This document shows positions 1 through 12,100 of a stretch of 64,000 nt of DNA, piece after piece (position 1 is the stretch's first letter; every line of letters starts with the position of its first letter). The stretch is from Symbiodinium natans (lineage: Eukaryota; Sar; Dinophyceae; Suessiales; Symbiodiniaceae). The position numbers and the translations under genes are program-made. Below the pieces are notes generated by a model, which was not told the origin of the DNA, did no database searches, and saw only the letters and a list, made by a program, of their open reading frames with translations. Where the stretch lies: positions 474,168 to 538,167 of the forward strand of contig CAJNDS010002259.1 in assembly GCA_905221605.1 (NCBI GenBank), read 5' to 3'.

Positions 1-86
1 AATCCCTATTAAGGACCCTACACCTTAAACCCTGTCCGGATAAGGGGGAACATCCCAAGCTAAACCTCGCGCTTCCTGCCACACAG

Positions 87-118
87 GCTATGCCGGCGTG
101 GAGGGATACACCATCGAG
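87..118 (+). CDS. fabI: fabI exon 1 of those visible
   Basis: Begins after ACACAG with two bases of a split codon, then [10 protein letters not shown], the stretch before the EVAE helix in plant ENR. The intron starts GC at 119. Confidence 0.85.
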
Positions 119-3100
119 GCCTGGTGGTTAGGGTTGAGGGTTTGGAGTCTAGGATTTAATGTTTTGGGTTTAAGGTCCCAAACTGCTGGCTTGAGGATTT
201 GAGGTTTCAGGTTAGGGCAAAGAGAAGCTGAAGGCCCTCTCGGGGGGCTGCTGCAGGGTATAAGAAAGACTCGAAAACATCTTTTTCTAGAGACTCCCAG
301 AAGAGGCTAAACCCTATTCCCTCAACCCTCAACCCTAAAACCCTAAACCGTCATGTAGGACAACCTCCCTGTGGCATCGAGCAGCTTCCAGACCCCAAGC
401 CCTACACCCCAAACCCCAAGCCCTAAACCCCAAACCCTAAACCCTACACCCTGAAAGCCACACCTCTTTGCGCCAGGAAGTTGCAGAGGCCGTCAAGAAA
501 GACTTTGGCAAGGCACCGGGTGAGTGACCTGGGCTTTAGGGCTTTTGGTTAAGGGTTTTAGGGTTTCCTAAACCCTAAACCCTAAACCCTAAACCCTAAA
601 CCCTAAACCCTAAACCCTAAACCCTAAACCCTAAACCCTAAACCCTAAACCCTAAACCCTAAACCCTAAACCCTAAACCCTAAACCCTAAACTAAACCCT
701 AACAGTGCTGTTGTGAACTAAGGGTCCCTTTGCGTTGGCCGGGGGCGGGGGGTGAGTGGGGAATCCTTTTCAAGGAATCCTATTCGACACAGAAGGCGTT
801 TAGGCTCTAGTGTAGGGTCGAGGGTTCAGGTTCGGGTTTAGGTTCCCCTGAACCTTGGCATCCCGTCTCTACTATTCCTCCTGGTTCTTAGGAAGGTTTA
901 GGATTTAGGGTTTAGGGTTTAAGGTTTAAAGTTTTGGGTTTAGGGTTTCGGGTCTCGGGTTTAGGTGTATCACTATTTCGGGTTTAGAGTTATGAGTGCC
1001 GCATAAATACCCTCAAGTGCGTATTTAGGTACCTCATTCCCTCATTCCCTAGCAAGAGCCAGCCAGTATTTGCTTAAGAACCCCCAAAAAAATCAAAGAG
1101 AATCGTCCTTCTAAGGGTAGTATAGGGATGATTGTTCTGTGCCCCAAGCACAGCAGAGTCCTATAATCAGCAGCACCCCAGCAGGCCCACAGACCCCAAC
1201 CCCAGGTGTGACCAGTTATGACCCCTTTTTTAGGGTTTTCTCAGAACTCCTACTTATAACTACCCAGGTGACCTTTCGGCGTGACCAGTTATGACCCTTT
1301 TTAAGATTTATCTCATTGATAACCCTACTTCTAACTACCCCGGTAACCTTTTGGGGTCTTCTATAAGGATGACAGTGCTTTGAGGGGGGTATATTTTACC
1401 GACACTTACTTCTAAGCCTCACGAGCGTCGAAGTGGCTGAATTAGCGACATGTCTGAGGATCGATGAAGAGAGAGACGGAGAGAACAAGAGTCAGACTGG
1501 GGAAAGGAAATCAGGAATCCAACGGGCATTCGCTTGTCGCTGCCCGAAAGGCCTTTTGCCAGGATCGAGCGCAGCAGAAATAAGCGTTGCCCAAACATGA
1601 TTGGGATGGTTTAATCTCATACTGCCAACCAAACCAGCCACATCGCCTCCAAAGAAATCACGAAGATGGGATATTCGACTCACTGTCTGAATGGGATGTC
1701 CAGCTGCTTCGAACACTTTCACAACGTAAGTTTTCAACTTACGGGTCATACGTGACATGGGCATCCCTTTCGTCACAAAGCCACCTACGAACCCATACCT
1801 CGCGACGAATTCGCAGACTAGTTCGACCCACGACTGTCGCGTAGAAGATTGCCCTTCAGGAAAATACCATTGGGAAGTAAGAACAAAGTTTAACACAAGC
1901 CGCATGGCTGGGATGTTCTTAATAGTATTCCCTCATGAGGTATCCTCCATCGCGACGTGAAGGTCTATTCTACTCGTGATGATGACTTCTTTACGCGCAT
2001 AAGCGTATCTGGGATAAGCCCTCATGACATCGTCCCAAACACCTCCGTCAATCGGCAAGCCTTGCTTAAACAGGTTGACGAAACTTTGAAGGCTGTCTTC
2101 ATGAAAAGACGGGGGGGTATATGCCGGGGGTCCCCCCTTTGTTGGCAAATTCCAAGATCGATAAACCCCAAAACCTCGAAACCCCCAAAAACCCCTAAAC
2201 TCTAAACCCTCAAACCCTAAACCCTAACCCTAAACCCTGAACCCTAAATCCTAAACCCTAAACCCCCAGATCGACATCCTCGTGCACTCCCTGGCCAACG
2301 GCCCGGAAGTGACCAAGCCATTGCTGGAGACGAGCCGGAAGGTCCGACGGGGGGGCGAGGTTGTTGGCCTAAGCCCGAACATCCAAGCCTTTTTGCGGTC
2401 TAGGGCTTTAGGGTTTAGGGTTTAGGGTTTAGGGTTTAGGGTTTAGGGTTTTGGGTAGCCGTTTTTCTTACTTATGGGTTAAGTCTAAACTGAAGTTTGG
2501 GTTTAGGTTTTATAGTGCTTGTTTGGGGTTCATAAACCCCTAGACCCTAGGCCAAATCTCGACATCCCACACGCCCTCTGTTGGGGTTTGGGGGCCTTAG
2601 GATGTCGAACCTCCATGCTGGGACCCTCCCCATGCAACATGCAGGCTTGGGGTTTGGGGTTTAGGGTTTAGGGTTCAGAGTTTGGGGCTTAGGGTGGATG
2701 GCGATGGTGATGACGATGGTGGTGACGATGCTCGACGGTGATGACGACAATTAGGATGCCGAATGATTCGGACGGTTATGAGGTTGATGATTAGGATGGT
2801 TACCATGGCGATGAAGACGACGACTGCGATGGTGAGAGGCTGGCAGGAGGACTTGTGGGACTGTTCCTGATGCAAGACGTAGACCCTAAACCTTAAACCC
2901 TAAACCCTGCACCCTGCACTCTAAACCCTAAACCCTAAACCCTACCCCCTGAACAACCCAGATGTTCCACGTTCATTCGGCTGGACTCAGAGAACAGTGC
3001 GGGCAAGCGCCCGATTTTTCATGCTAAGGGCTAAACCCTAAACCCAAAACCCTAAACCTCTTGCCTTCAGAGTTGAGGGAGCCAACGGGTGTAAGGGAGC

Positions 3101-6100
3101 CTGATCCTCGGATGTGTCACAAAAAAAGGGGGGCTCAGCCTCGAATCCTAAGTCCTAAGCTACGTAAACCCTAAGCCCTAAACCATAAACCCTAAACCCT
3201 AAACCCTAAACCGTGAACCCTGAACCCTAAACCCTACCCCCTGAACAGCATCCCAATGTTCCCAGCAATGGCTTGGGTTCGGCCAGTGGCGTTTGTCGCC
3301 CCAGCGGTGGGAGCAACATCTCTGGCCTTGAAGGCACGATATTCTACACCAGAATCTAGACCTTTCTGGTTCGGTTTAGGGCTTAGGATATAGGGTTTAC
3401 TGCTGTTTTGTCATTCTCTTTTAAAAGCCTCTGCAAGTGGCCATGAAAGTTACAAGTTTGTTGAATGGTGTTTCAAGAACACCCTAGGAGCAACACTCCA
3501 GCTTTCTGGCCATGTGGTGTCTGGGTCCCATGGAGTGCGTGAAAACTATCCCCTGGAGGTTGCAGATTTTCTGGAGGTTCACGGGTAGTCATCCGTAGAG
3601 TCTTCAGAGCCCGGATAGGCTGACAACCACTTACAACCATAGCTCATAGTGGCCCTACATACATATATATATATATATATATATACATGGTCACTCCCTC
3701 GCCCCCCTCCCCCCCCGGCCCCCCTTTATGACCTTGATATCCCCAGTTAGGCCTACCTTAATGGACCTCCACGTGCAGGTTGAGGCTGGTACATCGGCAC
3801 ATTCAAACCCTGTCGGCCGAAGAGTTGGCCCTGCAGTGGCGGCCTAAGCCACATGATGTGGTGGTGGCCGTCCCGGCGAAACTGAAGTGCTGTTAGAGTA
3901 GTATAGCCTTCTTGGGGCCTTTTTTTTTTTTGGGGGGGGGGGGGGGGGGTAACTCGTGAACAAATCTCAGAGCCGCTAGACCCTAGACCTAAACCCTAAA
4001 CCCTAAACCCGAAACCAAGCAAGGAAAAGCGGCACCACGATGCTGTTGCAGGCTGCTCATCAGCTGCGAATGGCGGGTGCTTGGGGCCACGACGTCGACT
4101 TTGAGGACCAAATGGACGCTGTGCGGATCTGTACAGCCCATGAGGAGGGTTTAAGGTTTAGGGTTTAGGGTTTATAGGGTTTAGGGTGCCCCTTCTAAAC
4201 CTTAAAAAACAACCAGGGCATTTCTACTTAGAGGTTGCTTCCTTGGGACTAAGGATGTGATCCCGATGCTGGAAGGGGGCCCTGGCTCGCTTCTGCCGAC
4301 CAACCGCATCAACCAGGAGCAGCTCGCGGAGCCGCGGATCTACAAGTCACACCTCAAATGCAAGGCCTTTGACAGACCCAGGGGTAGGTTAGAAGATATG
4401 TTTTGAGTCTTGGTTTTTCCCTTAATCCCCTGAAGAATCCGGCCATAAAGATGAGATTTTTTGAGGGTCCCCAAAGCTACCCAAGGACTCAAGGTGAAGA
4501 GGGTCTATTGCTTCCGGGACCTGAAGGACGTGCTTGTGAGCGACTGGAGGTTCACAGCTTCCATCTTGGAATCCCCGGTGCCTCTTGAGACCTTTGCTGT
4601 GATGCGGGTTGTACCCGGGGGAGTTGACAGGGCGCTCAAGGATCTCTGTGACTGGTGGGAGCATCGCCATGAATCCGACGTCTGCTTCTTGTTTTTTGAG
4701 GACGTCTTGGAGGATCGGGTGGCAGCTGTGGAAAGGCTGCAGGGACTGATGGAACTCAAGAAGGACAAGGAGCTTGCGAAGCTTGTTGCAGAGCAGTGCA
4801 GCCACACGTTCATGTCTGAGAACCATCGCAACTAGGGACCAGAGTAAGGCCGATGTTCCCTTCTTTGTGGGGGTTTAGGTTCCCTTATAAGCCCGAAAAA
4901 GCCTTGTTGTATTCCCAGGTTACTCTTGGGCCACCCAAAACCCTAAACCCTAAACCCTAAACCCTAAACCCTAAACCCTAAACCCTAAACCCTAAACCCT
5001 AAACCCTAAACCCTAAACCCTAAACCCTAACCCTGAACCCTGAACCCTAAACCCTAAACCCTAAGCCCTAAACCCTAAACCCTAAACCCTAAACCCTAAC
5101 CCCATTCCCAGGTTCCTCTTAGGATTTAAGGCAAATTTGACGACCACAAGATCATAGAGGCTCTGGATCGCCTCACAGGCGTCAGTCGCGCAAGTGCCTT
5201 GGTGGGGAAAGTGCGCAAGGATGCTCGGCGGGTTATTGGGCAGTGTTTGGGGTTTCGGGTGGGTTTAGGGTTCAGGGTTCAGGGTTCAGGGTTTTGGGGC
5301 AGGGACATGTTGGATTTTCCCTTAGTTGGGTTGAAGAGGATCGTATTCAGGAATATTTTTCCAGAAGGTTTTAAGATTGGGTCTTCAAACATTGTTCAGA
5401 GGCTTTCGGGGGCCATCCTAGGATGGCGGAAAGTCTGGAGAAGGGGCCGCGCTGCCCTTACCCGTGAAAGAGTGGCTCGACTGGAGGTGGGAGTGCATCG
5501 TCCACAAACGTCTGGGGTTTAAGAGCCTGGTCGACATGCGTGCTGCTTGGGCCGCAGAGTGCAGGCAACATGGCGGTATATCCTAAGGATGGGCCCGCGG
5601 TTCTAAGGAGCGACATGGGTAGTTCCCAAAGAAAGGGGGTACCCTTGTGATACCCCACAGAGAATGGAATCCCTAAACCCATAACCCTAAACCCTGAACC
5701 CTAAACTCTAAACCCGAAACCCTACACCCTAAACCCCCAAACCCGAACCCCCCAAGAATGGTACCCCTACTTTTGGAAAGCCCCGAATGAGATCCGGGTT
5801 CCGTCCCCCAGCAACTCCTCGAGACGATGTTTCCTAAGATGATTCGACTGCGCGCGGTATTCAAAAAGCTTTACATCCGGGTTTAGGGTTTAGGGTTTAG
5901 GGTTTAGGGTTTAGGGTTTAGGGTTTAGGGTTTAGGGTTTAGGGTTTAGGTGCCTCCTTAGGTGCTGAAGAGGCGACCGTTGAGCTGTAAGCTATTTTGG
6001 ACATTGGATGTACTCATGTCCATAGCACTGCACCTGACCCGTAAAGACAAAAGGCTAGCCCTCTAAACTCCAAACCTCTCCCCCTAAACCCTGGACTGAT

Positions 6101-9100
6101 GCTCCATGAGCTCGGAACTACTCTAAACGCACCACCCTTCAACAACTCAACTCTCGAAAATGAAAACCATTTGATTTTAAAGCCTAAAAACCTAAAACAT
6201 CAAAACACCCACATACCTAAGACCCTAGAATTAACCTCCAAGACCCTTAGAAGCCGTAATGAACCCAAAAAACCGCAAGGTAAGATCGTCAGCCCCAAAC
6301 CACCCGAACCCGAAATCCGGCACTTCCCCCTGGTTGTTTATAGGGAATAAGGGAATTCGGCCCCTACATATAGCCTTTAAGGGATTGTATAGGTTACCTC
6401 ATTCCCTCATTCCCTACTAAGAACCAGGGGTATAGGTGTTCAGGGTTTGGGGTTTAGGGTTTATAGGGTTTAGGGTTGGTTTAGGGTTTAGGGTTCCTGC
6501 ACTTCAGGGCTACCTGGCGGCATCGTCGGCCTCCGCCTACTCCCTCGTCTCAATGGTTCAGAGCCCCATGGCCAGGTCAGGGTTTAGGGTTTAGGGTTAG
6601 GGGTTTAGGGTATAGGGTTTAGGGTTTAGGGTAATTATAGGGTTCAGGGTTTAGGGCTTGCGGCTTCGGGCTTGGGGCTTCCCATTTTTCGAGGGTTTAT
6701 GGAATAGGGCGGGTATATTCCCTTGTCTCAAGGGTACGTGCTCTAAATGCTTGGGTAGCTGCATGCGCGACGGGCTTCGCCAGACTACGCCATCTCATGG
6801 CAAAAGCCGAAGCCCTAAAGCCCTAATGCACCGAACCCCTAAACTCTACAGCTCGAAACCCTAAAAGCCTGATGCCTCCGGTTCAGCCCACATCAACACC
6901 AACCCTAAACCCTTAGACCCTTACACCCTTAAACCCTTAAACCCTTAAACCCCTAACCCCTAAACCCTAAACCCTAAACCCTAAACCCTAAACCACCCTT
7001 AAACCAACCCTAAGACTCCCGAACAACCCGGACCCGAACACCCAAGATCTGAGCTCGTTCAAGGCCCCTGCGCCCCAGAAGGGCTGGGGTTTGCTGCAGA
7101 TTTGTTGGGGACCTTAGGGGTTCCCCACACCCTAAACCCTAAACCCTGATAAACCCCAAGCCCTAAACCATCAACCCCAACCAAGAAACACAACAACTGC
7201 ATCCCTAAACCCTAAACCCTAAACCCCCTCAACCCCCCAAAACGCGAGGTTTTGCGCCCATCATGCCAGAGGGCAGCTCTGTCCTCTCCCTCTCCTACGT
7301 GGCAGCGGCATCTCGACGCCAGTACAACCGTCTTTGGGCTTGGGGGTTTGGGGTTGGGGGTTTAGGGTCTATAGGGTTTAGGGTCTATAGGGTATCGGGT
7401 TTAGGGTTTAGGGTTTAGGGTTCAGCGTGGCCACAGATGAACCTTGAACTTATTTGGCTAGGGCTTAGTGTTCAGTTCTTCGGGTTTTGAGGTTAGGGTT
7501 GCCGATGTCTCGAAGTTTTGCATTGCTCTTCCTTGGCTACTGGGTTTACTTTTGACTCGTTCAGGGAACCCTCCAACAACAAACAGAAATATGCCCTCAA
7601 AGAAAATTGCAGCATCATGGCCAGTTATCTGTTCTTCTGTTCTTTAGGGTTGCTCCGAAAAAAAACCCTAAACCCTAAACTCTTTACCCTAAACCCCAAA
7701 CCCTAAACCCTAAACTCTTTACCCTAAGCCCAACCACCTCCTCGCCCTTTGTCCCGCCCGGTCTCCTGGGCCCACCCCCCCCCCAGAGAATCCCTTAGGG
7801 ACCCAAAAAGGACATAAGCATAAGCATTTTATAGGGATATCCCTACCTTATTGGGCTTCCTTATAAGGGGGTTTATATGGGATATCCCTATCCTGATTCT
7901 TGCTTATGTGTTGTTTTGGGGGCCCTAAGATTGCCCAGCTTCAGAGAAACATTTTCCGCGGAGAGTCCTGTCTTAAAAAGGGCAGCATGGCGCCCACCTC
8001 AGGTAGCTGTTGGCTGGGGGATTTTCGAAGGAAGTAGCCCTAAACCCTAAACCCTAAACCCTAAACCCTCTTACTGGGCAACATGGTTTGGTTTCGCTAG
8101 GGATGCCTGCAAGGCGTCAGGGCCCAACGCAGAACCCAGAACCGGCAAGTGAACCCTGAAGCCGCACAAGGCCCAAAAATCGCAGGCCAGACTACACCCA
8201 AAAGCGTTTATAGGGCTTTATAGGGGTTTGTAGCGCTTTATAGGTTTTCATAGGGTTTTTTAGGATTTTATAGGGTTTAAGGCTTACAGGGGATAGGGTT
8301 TTTACCCTGAACATCGGTTCCTATCGGCTTGAGGGGAGAGCTCGCGAGGTCCGGACCATCCCTGGCTACGGAGGGGGCATGAGTAGTGCCAAGGCAGGTG
8401 GGTCGGGATTTGGGACTTAGAGATGAGGGTTGAACCCTAAACCCTAAACCCTAAACCCTAAACCCTAAACCCTAAACCCTAAACCCTAAACTGTGGAGGT
8501 TTGCTCTGGGTTTTCGGTGTTGTGAGTCAGAGGTTCAATTCCTGTGGTTGATGGCTTCGCTGTGTTCTGGAACCCGCTCGCGGGGCTTTCATTTTAGGCG
8601 TGTGGGTCTTCGGGCTCTGGCTTGAAAGGGGCTGCGCCCGCCAACGTTAAAGCAAGTCGAGCACGCACAGGAGCTTTTTCCTAACTTAGAAAGCCTTAGC
8701 CACAAGCCCTTAAGAGCCCCAAAACGAGCCGAAACTACCTGAGGCACCGAAACCCTGAAGCCTAAACCCTAAACCCTACCTGAACTCAAGTCCAAGCCCT
8801 GGATTCCGTACCCACGCCCTTGACGTCTTTAAACAAAGGGCCCCGTTCTCGATGATGAGGGCCCCTCTGTGGAGGATGAATAAGTAGCAGGGAGCCCCCC
8901 TGTAAAAAGGTATGCAAGAAGGTACATATTGACATAAATTTTCTAGAGCATGTATATGTATGTATATATCTATATATGTGGTCTCGGGCTCCCAGGCCCT
9001 GCCCCCAACCCCCCATGTTGTCCCCCCGCCCTTGCCCGGTCCAAGACCCCGCCCCCCCAAACCCCCCATGGCACCCGCCCCCCCCCCCCCCCACCATGGT

Positions 9101-12100
9101 CTCCGCCCCCCCCCCCCCCCCCCAAACCCTAAACCCCAAACCTCTCCTCTAAACCTTACACCAACCTTAAACCTCACACCCTTCACCTAAACCGTAAACC
9201 TTCAACCCCAAACGCCAACCCCCCATTCACAGCACAGGCAGGGGGGGTCAAAACCTTACACCCTAGACTTATGTAAACCCTAAACCTTAAACTCTAAACC
9301 CTAACACCCTAACCCCCCCACACCACAGGGGGGGGTCACAGGGGTAGCACGGGCGGCCGGTCTCTCAAAGCTTCAACCCCAAACGCTAACCCCAACCCTC
9401 CAGTCACACCACGAGCCTCAACCTTAGACCCTACACCCCGAACCCTAAACCCTAAACCTTAAGCACCAAACCCTAAGCAGGGGGGGTCGGGGGGGGGGTG
9501 GGGGGGGGGGCGGGGGGCCCGGGATGGGGGGGGGGGGTGGGGGGGGGTGGGGGTGGGGGGACGGGGTGGGGGGGGGGGGGGGGGGGGTGGTGGGGCACGG
9601 GGGGTGGGGGGGGGGGAGGGGGGGGTGTGTGGGGGGGGGGGGGGGGGGGGGGTGGGGGGGGGGGGGCGGGGCATAGCTTTGTTGCTTATCTTATCTTATC
9701 TGATCTTATCTTATCTTATCTGAGATTCTGATCTGTCCCATTATAACGTATCATATTCTAATACATTGTATTGGACTATACTATTTTATTTTTGCTATTA
9801 TATTGTATTCCAGTACATTGTAGTATATTATGTTATACTATATCATATTATAGTATCGTATTATATATTACATTATATTGTTTTATATTGCATTGCATTG
9901 CATTGCGATGCATTGTATTGCATTGCATTGTATTGTATTGTATTGTATTGTATTGTATTATATTGTATTGTATTGTATTGTATTATTAAACACTAGATTA
10001 TATTATATTATATGATATGATATGATATATTGCAGACTGAGCCCGAACACGCCCTCTCAAGGCGCAGCTGGAGTCGGACACCCGAACTTTGGCCTATGAA
10101 GACGCTTGCCTGAACTGCCGATTGTTGTTCAGGGTTGAGGCTTTAGGGTTAGGGTTTAGGTTTGGGGTTTAGGGTTTGGGGTTTGGGGTTTGGGGTTTCG
10201 GGTTTCGGGTTTTTAGGGTTTTTAGGGTTTTTAGGGTTTTTAGGGGTTTTTAGTGTTTTTAGTGTTTTTGGGTTTAGGCCTTAGGGTTTAGGGTAGGGTT
10301 TAGGGTTTAGGGTTTAGGGTTTAGGGTTTAGGGTTTAGGGTTTAGGGTTTAGGGTTTAGGGTTTAGGGTTTAGGGTTTAGTTTTAGGGTTTAGGGTTTAG
10401 GGTTTAGGGTTTAGGGTTTAGGGTTTAGGGTTTAGGGTTTAGGGTTTAGGGTTTAGGGTTTAGGGTTTAGGGTTTAGGGTTTAGGGCTCTCCAAACTTTA
10501 CGTAGACAGGCTCCTGTCACAGACCCCCAACCCCCAAACCCTCGATGTTCGGTATTTTCCGGTGCCGAAAGTCTACGACCGGCAGCCCAGCTTCGGCCTT
10601 CAAGCCTGAAGGGTTTAGGGTTTAGGGTTTAGGGTTTAGGGTTTAGGGTTTAGGGTTTAGGGTTTAGGGTTTAGGGTTTAGGGGTGGGATCCCAGAAAAT
10701 CTTCTTAGACCCACCTAAGCTGGGCTAAAAACATGCTTAGAGCCAGATCTAAACCTGCGCAACCTCCTTAGCCCAACACATATCACCCCACCCCTCAACC
10801 CTCAGCCTCAGAAGTCAGAGGGCCTCAAGCTGTAAGGCAGGGTTCAGGGCTTTCAGGTTTCCGGGCTGAGGCTTTGAAGACTGAGGCTTTAGGGTTTCCG
10901 GGGTTGGGGTTGCAGGCTCTCCCTAAACCATAAAACCCTAAACTTCAAGACAAAATGAATAGACATGTCAGGTAATATCATTGTGAATTTCCCAAGTTGT
11001 TTGTCTAATAACCAGCTGACAAGCCGGGTTTTAAGTAAGCTAATACAAAACTCCTTTGGAAGGCCGCAAGAAAGCCCCAGACCCCGGGAGGCCCCCAAAA
11101 AAGTCCCGGGAGGCCAACTCCAAACAAGTACCGGCCCGATCTCAAGAAGGTCCGGAGAGGCCCACGAAAGGCCCCAAAGACACCGAAGGCACCAAAAAAA
11201 AAAAAACAGGCCACTGCCACCCGCCCCCCAAAAATGCCCCAAAAAAGGGCCCCGCGAGGCCCACGACCTGCCAAAGGATCGAGCTCCAAGGTCTCGGGAC
11301 AGGCTACAAAAGCCTCGTGATCTCAAAAGCCGAGATGTTCAATGTACTGAAAGGTCTGCACTTGCCAACGACTTTGCAAAGCTGCTTGCTTACACGAACC
11401 CAGCCTTGGAAGGCTCAAAAGGGCCCCATGCTTCGACGTGAGATGGAGCCTTTCTCCAAGGTGAAGACAAACTATAGGCAGGGGTAAGCCTGTTTGGTTG
11501 GTGGCCAGTGCGCCAGTGTTTGAGGAGAATCTACACGTCAAAAGCAGTCGCAGGAAATGGGCAGTGACAGTGGGTCTGCTTTAAGCCCGTGCTCGATACC
11601 GCGTGCCAGCCGGCGATTGATTCAAAATTCACAGAAAAGCCAAAGCCAGCCTGCATAACCCAAGCTAGTCACAATATACCCCTGCCCTTCCCCACTTGAA
11701 CATAGAAACACTTCTTGAATCTCAAACGGTACCAGGTGCGCGTACTTGTATTTTCTCGATGCCCCTCAAATAACCAGGCACTAGGTTCTTAAAACAGAAG
11801 CTTTCGTTCAAGACGTTTCGTTCCAAACTTCTTTGAGGCCCAAACTCTATACAGTTTCTCTAAAGCCTGCTTTAAAAGCATTCACGTGGCGGCGCAGCTG
11901 CATCAACGGGAACATCGACAAGCTCCTCGACCCAAAGCCGCTCTAAGCCCTAAACCCTAAACCCGAAAACAGAGAAGGCGGCACATTCAAGTCAGGGACC
12001 CTTGTGCACGACACCCTAAACCCTAAACCCTAAACCCTAAACCCTAAACCCTAAACCCTAAACCCTAAACCCTAAACCCTAAACCCTAAACCCGGCCCTC

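Noticed and set aside
513-520. GT donor at GGTGAG after fabI exon 2
   Set aside because: Would insert APG-type residues between FGK and IDILV; the GC donor keeps the conserved length.
4422-4831. Minus-strand ORFs of 134 and 108 codons
   Set aside because: Shadows opposite sulfotransferase exon D.
9459-9731. Glycine-rich and proline-rich ORFs
   Set aside because: They are translations of a G homopolymer-like tract.
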